Assembly: GCF_002920635.1 (NCBI RefSeq)
Contig: NZ_PQSR01000019.1
Coordinates: forward strand, 1 to 64,000
Direction: 5' to 3'
DNA from: Streptomyces sp. Ru72
GTDB taxonomy: Bacteria; Actinomycetota; Actinomycetes; Streptomycetales; Streptomycetaceae
DNA length: 64,000 nt
Shown here: positions 32,665 through 40,135 of the stretch, piece by piece
Layout: each line of letters opens with the position of its first letter
Numbering within the stretch: position 1 is the stretch's first letter
Made by a program: the position numbers and the translations under genes
Notes under the pieces: generated by a model
Seen by the model: only the letters and a program-made list of their open reading frames with translations
Databases searched by the model: none
What the model was told of the DNA's origin: nothing

Positions 32665-34965
32665 TCATCCGGGGTGGACTGTGAGGTACGTCCACTGGCT
32701 CCACACGCTGCCGGTCTGTGCGCCCTCGGCCGGTGGCGTGTAGTGGCCGCGGATGCGGTAGGGGTCGTTGCTCGTGAAGAGCTTCAGAGCCCGGACGTAG
32801 CCGTACCAGCCGTCGGCGTACACGCTCCCGCAGTCCTGCGCGGTCACCTGGTGCCAGGCCCCCGAGTAGTAGTGCTCGAGGTACACGGTCATGCGACCGC
32901 CCGACTGGCGGGGGGTGACCAGGAGGTTGAAGCCCATGTTGACTTCGGACTTGTAGAAGACCTGGTAGGTGGTGGATCCGATGCGGGTGGTCCCGGTGGG
33001 CCACTGCGTCTGCGTCCGGACCGTGGGCGTGACGGTCGCACCGGTGGTCGCCGTGCGCGGCGCATAGCGGTAGTCACCCGCGAAGGCCGCGCTGAAGACG
33101 GTGTTGCGGCTGATCCTGTAGTACGCCACCAGGTTCCCCTGCGCGTCGACCTTGCCGCTCTTCAGCTGCGTCCGCGAGGCGCCCGCGGGCTGGGCGTACA
33201 GCGTCACCGCACGGGAGTTGTACGTCGTCCCCAGGTGCGCGGTGACCTTGACGGTGGCGCCGGAGTGGTACGACTTCGCGTCGGTCGCCACACTCAGGCT
33301 CGGAGTGGCGCGGGAGACCTGCACCTTCGCCGACGCCGTCACCGGGAGGTAGGACGTGCCGCCGTCGTAGGTGAAGGCGTAGGTGTTCGCCCCGCCGACC
33401 TGCGGGGTGTCGTGGAAGGCGAAGCCGCCGTCGGCGGCGACGGGCACGGTGGCCACCGCGTAGCCGGAGGGGTGCGCCTGGTCGGTCTTGACGACGTGGA
33501 CCGCGCCGGTCGTCACATGCGCGTGCGGCCAGGTGAGCCGACCGGTGATGGTCGTCGCCGAGGCACGGTTCGCGGCAAAGGGAGCGGTCAGCGCCATGGT
33601 GGGCGCGTACTTCGCCACCGGGATGTCGAAGGTCCGGCTCGCCGGGGCGTAGTGGCCGCCTCCCGAGTAGTCGACGCGGAAGCTCAGGGAGCCGGTGGCG
33701 GGAGCGGTGCCGGCGACGGAGTAGGAGCCGAAGAAGTCGACCGGAATGTGTGCTGGGGTGCTTGTCGGGTCCGGGATGAGCAGGCCGTCCGGATCGGCGT
33801 CGTCGTAGCGGGTGATCCGTACGGTGCCCGGAATCATGGATTCACCGGCACTGAGGTTCAGGGGCGAGTCGAAGACCGCACGGAACGTGTAGGCCTCGCC
33901 GGGGGCGAGCGGCGTGATGGTCGAGCTGCCGAGGAGACGCACCCCGGCGGTCTCGGAGTCACGAGCTGTCCGGAGTGTCGGGGTACCGCCGGAGGCGTCC
34001 ACACCCACGGCGTAGAGCCGGCTCCCGTCCGGTGTCCAGGCAAGGCCGTCCGGGGCCAGGCGCAGCGGGTCGTCGAAGTAGTACTCGCGGTAGTAGCCCT
34101 CGCCCGTCTCCGGGAATGCCATGAACCCGTAAGGGCCCGCGCCGCCGGCCACGGTGCCGTCCGGGGCCACGGCGACGGCGTCGGCGGCCACCGGCATGGC
34201 GAATCGCCCGTCCACCGCCAGATCCGAGGTGCGGTACCGGTTGTCGCTCGGACGCTCCCAGGACGAGACCGCCAGATGCTGCCCGTCGGCCGTGACCGCG
34301 AAGTCGCTCAGGTCGGGGACGGGCAGCGCCTTCGCGGCCTGCCGGGTCAGCGCACCGCCCTCGGCCCGGTACGTGACGACGGCGGAGGTGTCGCCCGTCT
34401 GCACGGCGGCGGCGAGGACGCCGGAGGGCGTCGGGGTCGTCGCCAGCATCGGCGGTGCTGCCCAACTGCCGGAATCCTGCCCCAGACTGACGGTACCGGC
34501 CCCGTCGACCGATCCGATGCCGCCGGCGCCCGCCGTGCCGTACCCGAACCAGAGGGTGCCCCCGGCGACGGCCAGCGAGTCCGGACGGGTGCCCGTGCCC
34601 GTGCTGTACCGGGCGGACTCGGTCAGGCTCTCGGTACTGATCGCCGCGATCGCGTCCTGGTCCGGCAGAGCCGCGTACAGTGCGGATCCGTCGTCGGAGA
34701 GGGCGAGACCGGTGGCGCCCGGCTCACCACCGATCATCGTCGGGTTCCCGCCGTCGAGGTCGGTGACGAGAATGCCGTCGGTGCCGGAGCCGCCGCTGAT
34801 GAACAGGTGCCCGTGCGGGGCGTCCACCACCAGGTGCGCGAAGTGCGCGATCGGCAACGGTACGTCCGACGCCGCGTACGCGTCGGCCGCGCCGGGACCG
34901 ATGACGGTCGTCAGTCCGAGGAGCAGCGCTGCGGCGGTCGGCGGCGAGAATCGCGCCAGCTTCAT
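32665..34965 (-). CDS. large secreted beta-propeller protein with Ig-like repeats
   Basis: A 766-residue secreted paralogue of the previous protein. The signal peptide covers residues 1-32 (ADAYA). The propeller runs from about 36 to 340 (HFAHLVVDAPHGHLFISGGS, LALSDDGSALYAALPDQDAI, DGLAWTPDGSRLYAVGVDAS). Three Ig-like domains follow at about 350-620 (FRVDYSGGGHYAPASRTFDI, YAFTYDGGTSYLPVTASAKV). A C-terminal domain of about 90 residues (VFYKSEVNMGFNLLVTPRQS) seals the protein. The start at 34965 is preceded by a G-rich ribosome site. The two paralogues face each other. Confidence 0.82.
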   Translation of the reverse strand: MKLARFSPPTAAALLLGLTTVIGPGAADAYAASDVPLPIAHFAHLVVDAPHGHLFISGGSGTDGILVTDLDGGNPTMIGGEPGATGLALSDDGSALYAALPDQDAIAAISTESLTESARYSTGTGTRPDSLAVAGGTLWFGYGTAGAGGIGSVDGAGTVSLGQDSGSWAAPPMLATTPTPSGVLAAAVQTGDTSAVVTYRAEGGALTRQAAKALPVPDLSDFAVTADGQHLAVSSWERPSDNRYRTSDLAVDGRFAMPVAADAVAVAPDGTVAGGAGPYGFMAFPETGEGYYREYYFDDPLRLAPDGLAWTPDGSRLYAVGVDASGGTPTLRTARDSETAGVRLLGSSTITPLAPGEAYTFRAVFDSPLNLSAGESMIPGTVRITRYDDADPDGLLIPDPTSTPAHIPVDFFGSYSVAGTAPATGSLSFRVDYSGGGHYAPASRTFDIPVAKYAPTMALTAPFAANRASATTITGRLTWPHAHVTTGAVHVVKTDQAHPSGYAVATVPVAADGGFAFHDTPQVGGANTYAFTYDGGTSYLPVTASAKVQVSRATPSLSVATDAKSYHSGATVKVTAHLGTTYNSRAVTLYAQPAGASRTQLKSGKVDAQGNLVAYYRISRNTVFSAAFAGDYRYAPRTATTGATVTPTVRTQTQWPTGTTRIGSTTYQVFYKSEVNMGFNLLVTPRQSGGRMTVYLEHYYSGAWHQVTAQDCGSVYADGWYGYVRALKLFTSNDPYRIRGHYTPPAEGAQTGSVWSQWTYLTVHPG

Positions 34966-35044
34966 GAAAGGCCCCCACCCAACCCTCACGATCAAGGGGC
35001 GCAACCTAGCACGGAAAGATCAGGTCCCCATACCCGGGGCGGAG

Positions 35045-35079
35045 GGAGCGGGCGCCCTCGCCTCGAGGACGCCCGCTCC
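35045..35079 (-). terminator. terminator after the NDH-2-like gene
   Basis: GGAGCGGGCG (35045-35054) pairs with CGCCCGCTCC (35070-35079), and CTCG/CGAG pairs inside. It lies just beyond the stop of the flavoenzyme. Confidence 0.7.
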
Positions 35080-35089
35080 GCCGGGCGCC

Positions 35090-36298
35090 TCAGGCCGGCG
35101 TCCTGACCGCCGGACCCGCCTGGGCGGGCTCCCGCACGACGCGGCGGGTCCGGGTCGGGATCCCGAACGTCGGGTTGGCGATGCTCCAGGCCGCGCCCTT
35201 GCAGACCAGCTCCTTGTAGACGGCGGCGAGCCGCCCTGTCAGGGCCGCGCGGACGGCGCGGTCGTCGGCGGTGACGTACTGGATCAGGCCTTCCCTGCGG
35301 CCCAGCGAGATGCACTGGTTGAAGTAGCGCAGCGGCGCGTTCGGGAGCTTCCCGCCGGTCAGGCGCGCCGCGATGGCGTCGGCGGCCTGCCAGGCCATGG
35401 GAGTGCCGGAGGCGCACGACATCCGCAGCGGCTTGTCGCCGGGGCCCATCGCCATGGCCGCGTCGCCGATGGCGTACACGTCGGGGTGCGAGACCGAGCG
35501 CATGGTTCCGTCGACCACGATCCGGCCCGTGTCGGTGACCTCCAGGGTGGTGGCCTTCGCGATCGGGTGGACGGCGAAGCCGGTGGTCCACACGGTGACC
35601 GCGGCGGGGACGGACGTGCCGTCGGCGGTGGTGACGCCGTCGGCCTCGACGGCGGTGACGTCGGCGTGTTCGTGCACGGTGATGCCGAGCCTGCCGAAGA
35701 CCTTCCGCACGTGCCGGCGGCCCTTGGGCGAGAGCCAGTCGCCGAGGCCGCCGCGGGCGACGAGGGCGACGTCGAGGTCGGGGCGGGCCTCGGCGATCTC
35801 GGTCGCGGCCTCCAGGCCGGTGAGGCCGCCGCCGACCACGACCACGGGCTGCCCGGCGTCCAGGCGGGCCAGGCGCTCACGCAGCCGGAGCGCTCCGGGA
35901 CGACCGGCGATCTCATGGGCGTGCTCGGCGGTGCCGGGGACGCCCTGGTCGTTCCAGCCGCTGCCGAGGGCGTACACGAGCGTGTCGTACGACAGCTGCT
36001 CCTCCCGCCCGGCGGTGCCGTTCGCGTCGATGACGGTCACGGTCCTGCGGTCGACGTCGACGCCGGTGACCTTCGCGAGCTTCAGTTCGACGCCGGTTCC
36101 CGCGAAGATCTCGTCGAACGGCCGGGGCCGGAGGTCCTGGCCGACCGCGAGCTGGTGCATCCGGACGCGCTCGACGAAGTCGGGCTCGGCGTTGACGAGG
36201 GTGATGGCGACGTCTTCACGGCGCAGCCGCCTGGCGAGGCGCCCGGCGGCGATGGCTCCTGCGTATCCGGCTCCGAGGACGACGATGCGGTGCTGCAT
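35090..36298 (-). CDS. NDH-2-like NAD(P)/FAD oxidoreductase
   Basis: A 402-residue flavoprotein of the type II NADH dehydrogenase group. The FAD motif is IVVLGAGYAGAIAAGRLARR at residues 4-23. The NAD(P) motif is VVVVGGGLTGLEAATEIAEA near 150. The second FAD signature is HPDVYAIGDAAMAMGP near 270. No membrane segment is obvious; such enzymes bind the membrane peripherally or act on small oxidants. It lies 117 bases downstream of an ECF41 sigma gene on the same strand, a frequent pairing for ECF41 with redox enzymes. AGGAGCAAGGAG precedes ATG. Confidence 0.87.
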   Translation of the reverse strand: MQHRIVVLGAGYAGAIAAGRLARRLRREDVAITLVNAEPDFVERVRMHQLAVGQDLRPRPFDEIFAGTGVELKLAKVTGVDVDRRTVTVIDANGTAGREEQLSYDTLVYALGSGWNDQGVPGTAEHAHEIAGRPGALRLRERLARLDAGQPVVVVGGGLTGLEAATEIAEARPDLDVALVARGGLGDWLSPKGRRHVRKVFGRLGITVHEHADVTAVEADGVTTADGTSVPAAVTVWTTGFAVHPIAKATTLEVTDTGRIVVDGTMRSVSHPDVYAIGDAAMAMGPGDKPLRMSCASGTPMAWQAADAIAARLTGGKLPNAPLRYFNQCISLGRREGLIQYVTADDRAVRAALTGRLAAVYKELVCKGAAWSIANPTFGIPTRTRRVVREPAQAGPAVRTPA

Positions 36299-36415
36299 CT
36301 CCTTGCTCCTGTCTTGAGCGCTGCTGTCGTGGGCGGGTTCGCCCCTTGAACCGGGCGGCCCGCCGTTTCCTGACAGGAGTGCGATGTGAAGCACCTCACA
36401 TAGGGACCGGAAGGG

Positions 36416-37360
36416 TCAGAAGGCGCTCAGCAGGGGTTCGCCGTGGTCGGCGGCCGCCCATCGCCTGGTCGCACGTTCGAGCTTGTCGGGGTTGACCTGG
36501 TTGCGGAAGGCGGCGATGCCCTCCGCGGTGATCTCAAGGCACATGATGCCGACGACCCGGCCGTCGACGACCGCCACGACGGCCGGGTCGCCGTTGGCGG
36601 TCGTGACGTACACCTCGGGTGAGCCACCGATCAGGGCCTGCTTGGCCTTGCTCGGTTTGAACAGGCCACGCATGAACTTCGCGACAGCGAGGGCGCCTTC
36701 GAACGCCTTGGCGCGGGCCGGGACCTTCCCGCCGCCATCGCCGATCGAGACGGCGTCCTCGGTGAGCAGCCGCACGAGCGGCTCGGTCCGGCCGCTGGTG
36801 GCGGCGGCGAGGAATTCGTGGACGATCCGCCGGGCGGCGGCCTCGTCGATCTCCCTGCGGGCCCTGCCGTCGGCGACGTGCTTCTTGGCGCGGTGGAAGA
36901 TCTGCTGGCTGGCGGCCTCGGTGATGTCGAGGATCTCGGCGATCTCCCGGTGCGGGTAGTCGAACGCCTCCCGCAGGACGTACACCGCCCGCTCGTTCGG
37001 GGAGAGGCGTTCCAGCAGGGCGAGGACCGCGTACGAGACCGATTCGCGCTGTTCGGCGGTGTCGGCCGGACCGAGCATCGGGTCCCCGGCGAGCAGCGGC
37101 TCGGGGAGCCACTGGCCTATGTAGGTCTCGCGCCGCGCCCGGGCCGAGGTGAGCTGGTTGAGGCACAGGTTGGTGAGAACCTTCGTCAGCCAGGCCTCGG
37201 GGACCTCGATGTGGTCGACGTCGGCGGCCTGCCAGCGCAGGAAGGTCTCCTGCACCGCGTCCTCGGCCTCGCTCGCGGAGCCGAGAAGGCGGTAGGCGAT
37301 GGCCTCCAGGCGGGACCTGGAGGCCTCGAACCGGTCCACGTCGCTCATGGTCAGGGCCAT
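36416..37360 (-). CDS. ECF41 sigma factor (SigJ-like)
   Basis: A 314-residue sigma factor. Region 2 is near residues 12-75 (EDAVQETFLRWQ) and region 4 near 112-165 (LSPNERAVYVLREAFDYPHR, ILDITEAASQQIFHRAKKH). A C-terminal SnoaL-like domain follows. The three group-defining motifs are all present: WLPEP (84-88), DGGGK (208-212) and NPDKL (290-294). ECF41 factors lack a separate anti-sigma; the C-terminal domain controls activity. The downstream NDH-2-like gene is its likely target. The start at 37360 has in-frame alternatives at 37348 and further upstream. Confidence 0.9.
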   Translation of the reverse strand: MALTMSDVDRFEASRSRLEAIAYRLLGSASEAEDAVQETFLRWQAADVDHIEVPEAWLTKVLTNLCLNQLTSARARRETYIGQWLPEPLLAGDPMLGPADTAEQRESVSYAVLALLERLSPNERAVYVLREAFDYPHREIAEILDITEAASQQIFHRAKKHVADGRARREIDEAAARRIVHEFLAAATSGRTEPLVRLLTEDAVSIGDGGGKVPARAKAFEGALAVAKFMRGLFKPSKAKQALIGGSPEVYVTTANGDPAVVAVVDGRVVGIMCLEITAEGIAAFRNQVNPDKLERATRRWAAADHGEPLLSAF

Positions 37361-37546
37361 GCCGGGGATCCTAGCCCTCGCGTTGCGCGACGGCCTCCGC
37401 ATTACGGGGGCGGCCCCTGCGCCGCTCGGCGGATGCTGGTCGACGCCGTCATCCGGCCATGGCGAGCGCGTTCGGTCCGGCACGCGTGTCACCGGGGGTG
37501 CCGAGTTCCACCGCCGGCGTGCCGTTGACTCGCGACCGCATCGTTC

Positions 37547-38221
37547 TCACGTCCTGTCAGGGGTGTCTGTGGGCCGGAAGGGGCCGTCGAGGGCGGCCCA
37601 CTGCAACAGCATGATCGTCTTGGCGTCGGCGACGGCGCCGTTGCGGATCATGTCGAGTGCCTCGGCGAAGGGGACCTCCACCGTGGTGATGTCCTCGCCC
37701 TCCGCGGCGATTCCGCCCGCACCGCCGGTGACTGCGGTGTCGTAGGGGGCGGCGAAGAAGTGGAGGCGCTCGGTCACCGAGCCGGGGCTCATGTAGACCT
37801 GGAAGAGATGTCGCACGGCGCCGACGGTGTGACCGGTCTCTTCCGCCGCCTCACGGCGGATCGCCTCTTCCGGGCTGTCGCCGTCCAGCAGTCCGGCCGC
37901 TGTCTCCAGCAGCATGCCGTCGGGATGCCCGTTGACGTAGGCGGGAAGCCGGAACTGACGCGACAGCAGAACGGTGCGACGCTCGGTGTTGTAGAGGAGG
38001 ATCGTGGCTCCGTCGCCGCGATCGTAGGTCTCGCGCTGCTGGCGACTCCAGTGGCCGTCGCTGTGCTGGTAGTCGAAGGTGGTCTTACGCAGGACGTACC
38101 AGTCACACGAGAGCACCTCCACGTCGCGGATGCGGACGCGCGGGTTGCCGGTCAGGTCGCGGCCGTGCCGGTCCAGTCCGGTACGGCCGCGGCGGTCGGG
38201 GGTGTCGACGCCGGCGGTCAT
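37547..38221 (-). CDS. NUDIX hydrolase
   Basis: A 224-residue NUDIX enzyme. The Nudix box spans GLLDGDSPEEAIRREAAEETG (residues about 110-130), fitting the GX5EX7REUXEEXGU pattern. Its length and the part before the box (WYVLRKTTFDYQHSDGHWSR) resemble the GDP-mannose/ADP-ribose pyrophosphatase branch (NudK/YffH), which hydrolyses nucleotide sugars. It overlaps the preceding DUF4406 gene by four bases and is third in a DeoR-led operon. The substrate cannot be fixed from sequence. Confidence 0.85.
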   Translation of the reverse strand: MTAGVDTPDRRGRTGLDRHGRDLTGNPRVRIRDVEVLSCDWYVLRKTTFDYQHSDGHWSRQQRETYDRGDGATILLYNTERRTVLLSRQFRLPAYVNGHPDGMLLETAAGLLDGDSPEEAIRREAAEETGHTVGAVRHLFQVYMSPGSVTERLHFFAAPYDTAVTGGAGGIAAEGEDITTVEVPFAEALDMIRNGAVADAKTIMLLQWAALDGPFRPTDTPDRT

Positions 38222-38598
38222 CGGCCGGCCGGTATGTCGGCGACGTCGGTGTAGACGTCCTTGCCCTGCGCGCGGGCCTGGGCGACCATCCGGTCCGCTC
38301 CTTGCGAGGGACCTCCGATGCGCAGCACCGCGTCGCAGCGGGACAGCAGATGTTCGGCTATGGGATGGAAGATCTCCTCGAAGAGCGGGTCGCCGGGGCG
38401 GGTGCTGCCCGCCGTCTCCAGAAGCGGCAGGGCGAGGGCTTCGCCGGTGACGGGCAGGTGTCCGGCGCGGAAGAGGACGAGGGCGGTCTCGTTCATCGCC
38501 CGGACGTTGGCCGCGAGCCTGGCGGGGTCGTCGCCGGTGCCCGACCGGTATGGGCCGGCGACCAGGATCATCAGCGGACGGGCAGCTGCGGTGGTCAT
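38218..38598 (-). CDS. DUF4406-type protein (deoxyribosyltransferase-like fold)
   Basis: A 126-residue soluble protein: LMILVAGPYRSGTGDDPARL at the front, FRAGHLPVTGEALALPLLET, and RCDAVLRIGGPSQGADRMVA toward the end. This pattern belongs to the DUF4406 group, related to nucleoside 2-deoxyribosyltransferases that handle nucleotides. It sits between a DeoR regulator and a NUDIX hydrolase and overlaps the latter, so a nucleotide or nucleotide-sugar substrate is likely. The biochemical role is not known to me. Confidence 0.7.
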   Translation of the reverse strand: MTTAAARPLMILVAGPYRSGTGDDPARLAANVRAMNETALVLFRAGHLPVTGEALALPLLETAGSTRPGDPLFEEIFHPIAEHLLSRCDAVLRIGGPSQGADRMVAQARAQGKDVYTDVADIPAGR

Positions 38599-38631
38599 GG
38601 GGGAGGGCTCCTTCTCGAAGGGCGGCAGGGG

Positions 38632-39417
38632 TCAGGCGAGGACGGTTGCGATGTCGGCATCGCGCAGCGCGTCCAGAGTCCGCGGGCCACTGGGGTGCGT
38701 GGCCTCGTCCACCGCGGCCTCGTCGGTGACGAACGTGTCGACCGCGTCGAGCGGGGCGACCTGGCTGAACGCGCGGACGCCCAACTTGGTCGCGTCCGCC
38801 ACCGCGATCGTGCGGGTGGCCTGGGCGAGGCCGGCCTGTTTCACAGCCGCGTCGTCCAGGGAGAACTCCGACCAGCCGTGTTCGGCGTGCACTCCGCCGA
38901 TGGACATCACGAAGCAGTCGAAGGCCAGTGACTCGATGGTGCGCAGGGCCAGGGGTCCGACCAGCGAACGCTCACCGGGGCGCGAGCGGCCGCCCACGAC
39001 CAGGAGTTCGACGCCGGGCCGGTCGGCCAGACGGAGTGCCGCCTGCAGGCTGAGCACCGCGACCGTCAGCGGGCCCCGCGCCGCCAGGTGCCTGGCAACG
39101 TGCACGGTGGTCGTCCCCGCGTCCAGCAACACGCGTGACCCCGGTTCCACGAGGCCGGCCACGGCCGCTCCGAGACGGTCCTTCGTTGCGGTCTGCCACG
39201 ACTCCCGCGCGGCGAATCCGGCGTCCTCCTCCCGCGAGCGGGTGGCTACGGCCCCTCCGTGCACGCGGCGGACCAGGCCCTGGCGCTCCAGAGCGTCGAG
39301 GTCCCTGCGCACGGTCATCTCCGAGACGCCCAGACGATGGGAGAGCTCCGACACGGAAACCCGGCCGGAGCCCTGCACCAGACGGAGGGTCAGATCCAGA
39401 CGATCGGCTACACCCAT
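38632..39417 (-). CDS. DeoR-family transcriptional regulator
   Basis: A 261-residue DeoR/GlpR-type repressor. The helix-turn-helix is at 16-55 (VSELSHRLGVSEMTVRRDLD, QGLVRRVHGGAV). The sugar-phosphate sensor domain follows, with VLLDAGTTTVHVARHL near 100 and TIAVADATKLGVRAFSQVAP near 205. It leads the operon with DUF4406 and NUDIX genes and probably represses it until a phosphorylated sugar or nucleotide appears. A small palindrome lies 24 bases upstream. Confidence 0.9.
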   Translation of the reverse strand: MGVADRLDLTLRLVQGSGRVSVSELSHRLGVSEMTVRRDLDALERQGLVRRVHGGAVATRSREEDAGFAARESWQTATKDRLGAAVAGLVEPGSRVLLDAGTTTVHVARHLAARGPLTVAVLSLQAALRLADRPGVELLVVGGRSRPGERSLVGPLALRTIESLAFDCFVMSIGGVHAEHGWSEFSLDDAAVKQAGLAQATRTIAVADATKLGVRAFSQVAPLDAVDTFVTDEAAVDEATHPSGPRTLDALRDADIATVLA

Positions 39418-39440
39418 GACCGGAGTTCTACCATGTGTGC

Positions 39441-39452
39441 GTTCAAATGAAC
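39441..39452. promoter_or_regulatory. palindromic candidate operator for the DeoR operon
   Basis: GTTCAAATGAAC is a perfect 5-2-5 inverted repeat in the 84-base gap between the DeoR gene and the divergent GNAT gene. Its position suits autoregulation and may also touch the GNAT promoter. Confidence 0.45.
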
Positions 39453-39501
39453 ACGTCGTCTCGTTCGATCTCGCGCCTTCATGTGAGATATCGGTGGCGT
39501 C

Positions 39502-40026
39502 GTGACAGAGCGGCAGTTAGCCTCCCGGTCCATGAACTGGCTTCCCGACGACTTCGTCCACCCCGTCCGCGTGCCACTCCCCGGTGGGCACCACCTGCGT
39601 CCCATCTCCGCCGCCGACACGGACCTCGACTACCCGGCGGTCATGGGATCGCGGGAACGGCTGTGGTCCATCTACGGCGAGGCATGGGGCTGGCCGCCCG
39701 CCACCATGACGTACGCCCAGGACCGCGAGGACCTGCTGCACCACGAGCGGGAGATCGCCGAGCACAAGGCCTTCAACTACGCGCTCTTCGACGAGTCCGG
39801 CACCGCCCTGTTGGGCTGTGTGTACATCGACCCGCCGGAGAAGACCGGGGCGGACGCCGAGATCTCCTGGTGGGTGGTGGACGACAAGGTCGGCACCGAC
39901 CTCGAACGCACCCTGGACGCGTTCGTCCCGCAGTGGATCGCCGACGCCTGGCCCTTCCGCAACCCGCGCTGCATAGGCCGCGACCTCACCTGGAAGGAGT
40001 GGCTCGCCCTCCCCGACAAGGCCTGA
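39502..40026 (+). CDS. GNAT-type N-acetyltransferase
   Basis: A 174-residue protein with the layout of GNAT acyltransferases: VRVPLPGGHHLRPISAADTD at the front, FNYALFDESGTALLGCVYID as the central strands, and DAEISWWVVDDKVGTDLERT around the acetyl-CoA loop. The pyrophosphate loop is less canonical than usual (DDKVGTDLE), so activity is likely but not certain. It would move an acetyl group to an amine; the target is unknown. GTG 39502 is the longest start; ATG 39532 (MNWLPDDFVH) is possible. Confidence 0.75.
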   Translation: MTERQLASRSMNWLPDDFVHPVRVPLPGGHHLRPISAADTDLDYPAVMGSRERLWSIYGEAWGWPPATMTYAQDREDLLHHEREIAEHKAFNYALFDESGTALLGCVYIDPPEKTGADAEISWWVVDDKVGTDLERTLDAFVPQWIADAWPFRNPRCIGRDLTWKEWLALPDKA

Positions 40027-40060
40027 ACACACGCCGGGGAGCCGTCGACACCGGCGCGGA

Positions 40061-40118
40061 GGCCGACGGCCCGGGGCGCACGCCGCGGACGGGTGGCGGT
40101 GCTGCCGGGCCGTCGGCC
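40061..40118. terminator. long bidirectional stem-loop
   Basis: GGCCGACGGCCCGG (40061-40074) pairs perfectly with CCGGGCCGTCGGCC (40105-40118) between the convergent GNAT and glycoside hydrolase genes. Confidence 0.7.
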
Positions 40119-40135
40119 GCCGGCGCGGTGGGGAT

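Noticed and set aside
32506..35106. An 866-codon plus-strand frame opposite the large propeller gene
   Set aside because: The minus-strand gene has a signal peptide and domains; the plus-strand product is low complexity without motifs.
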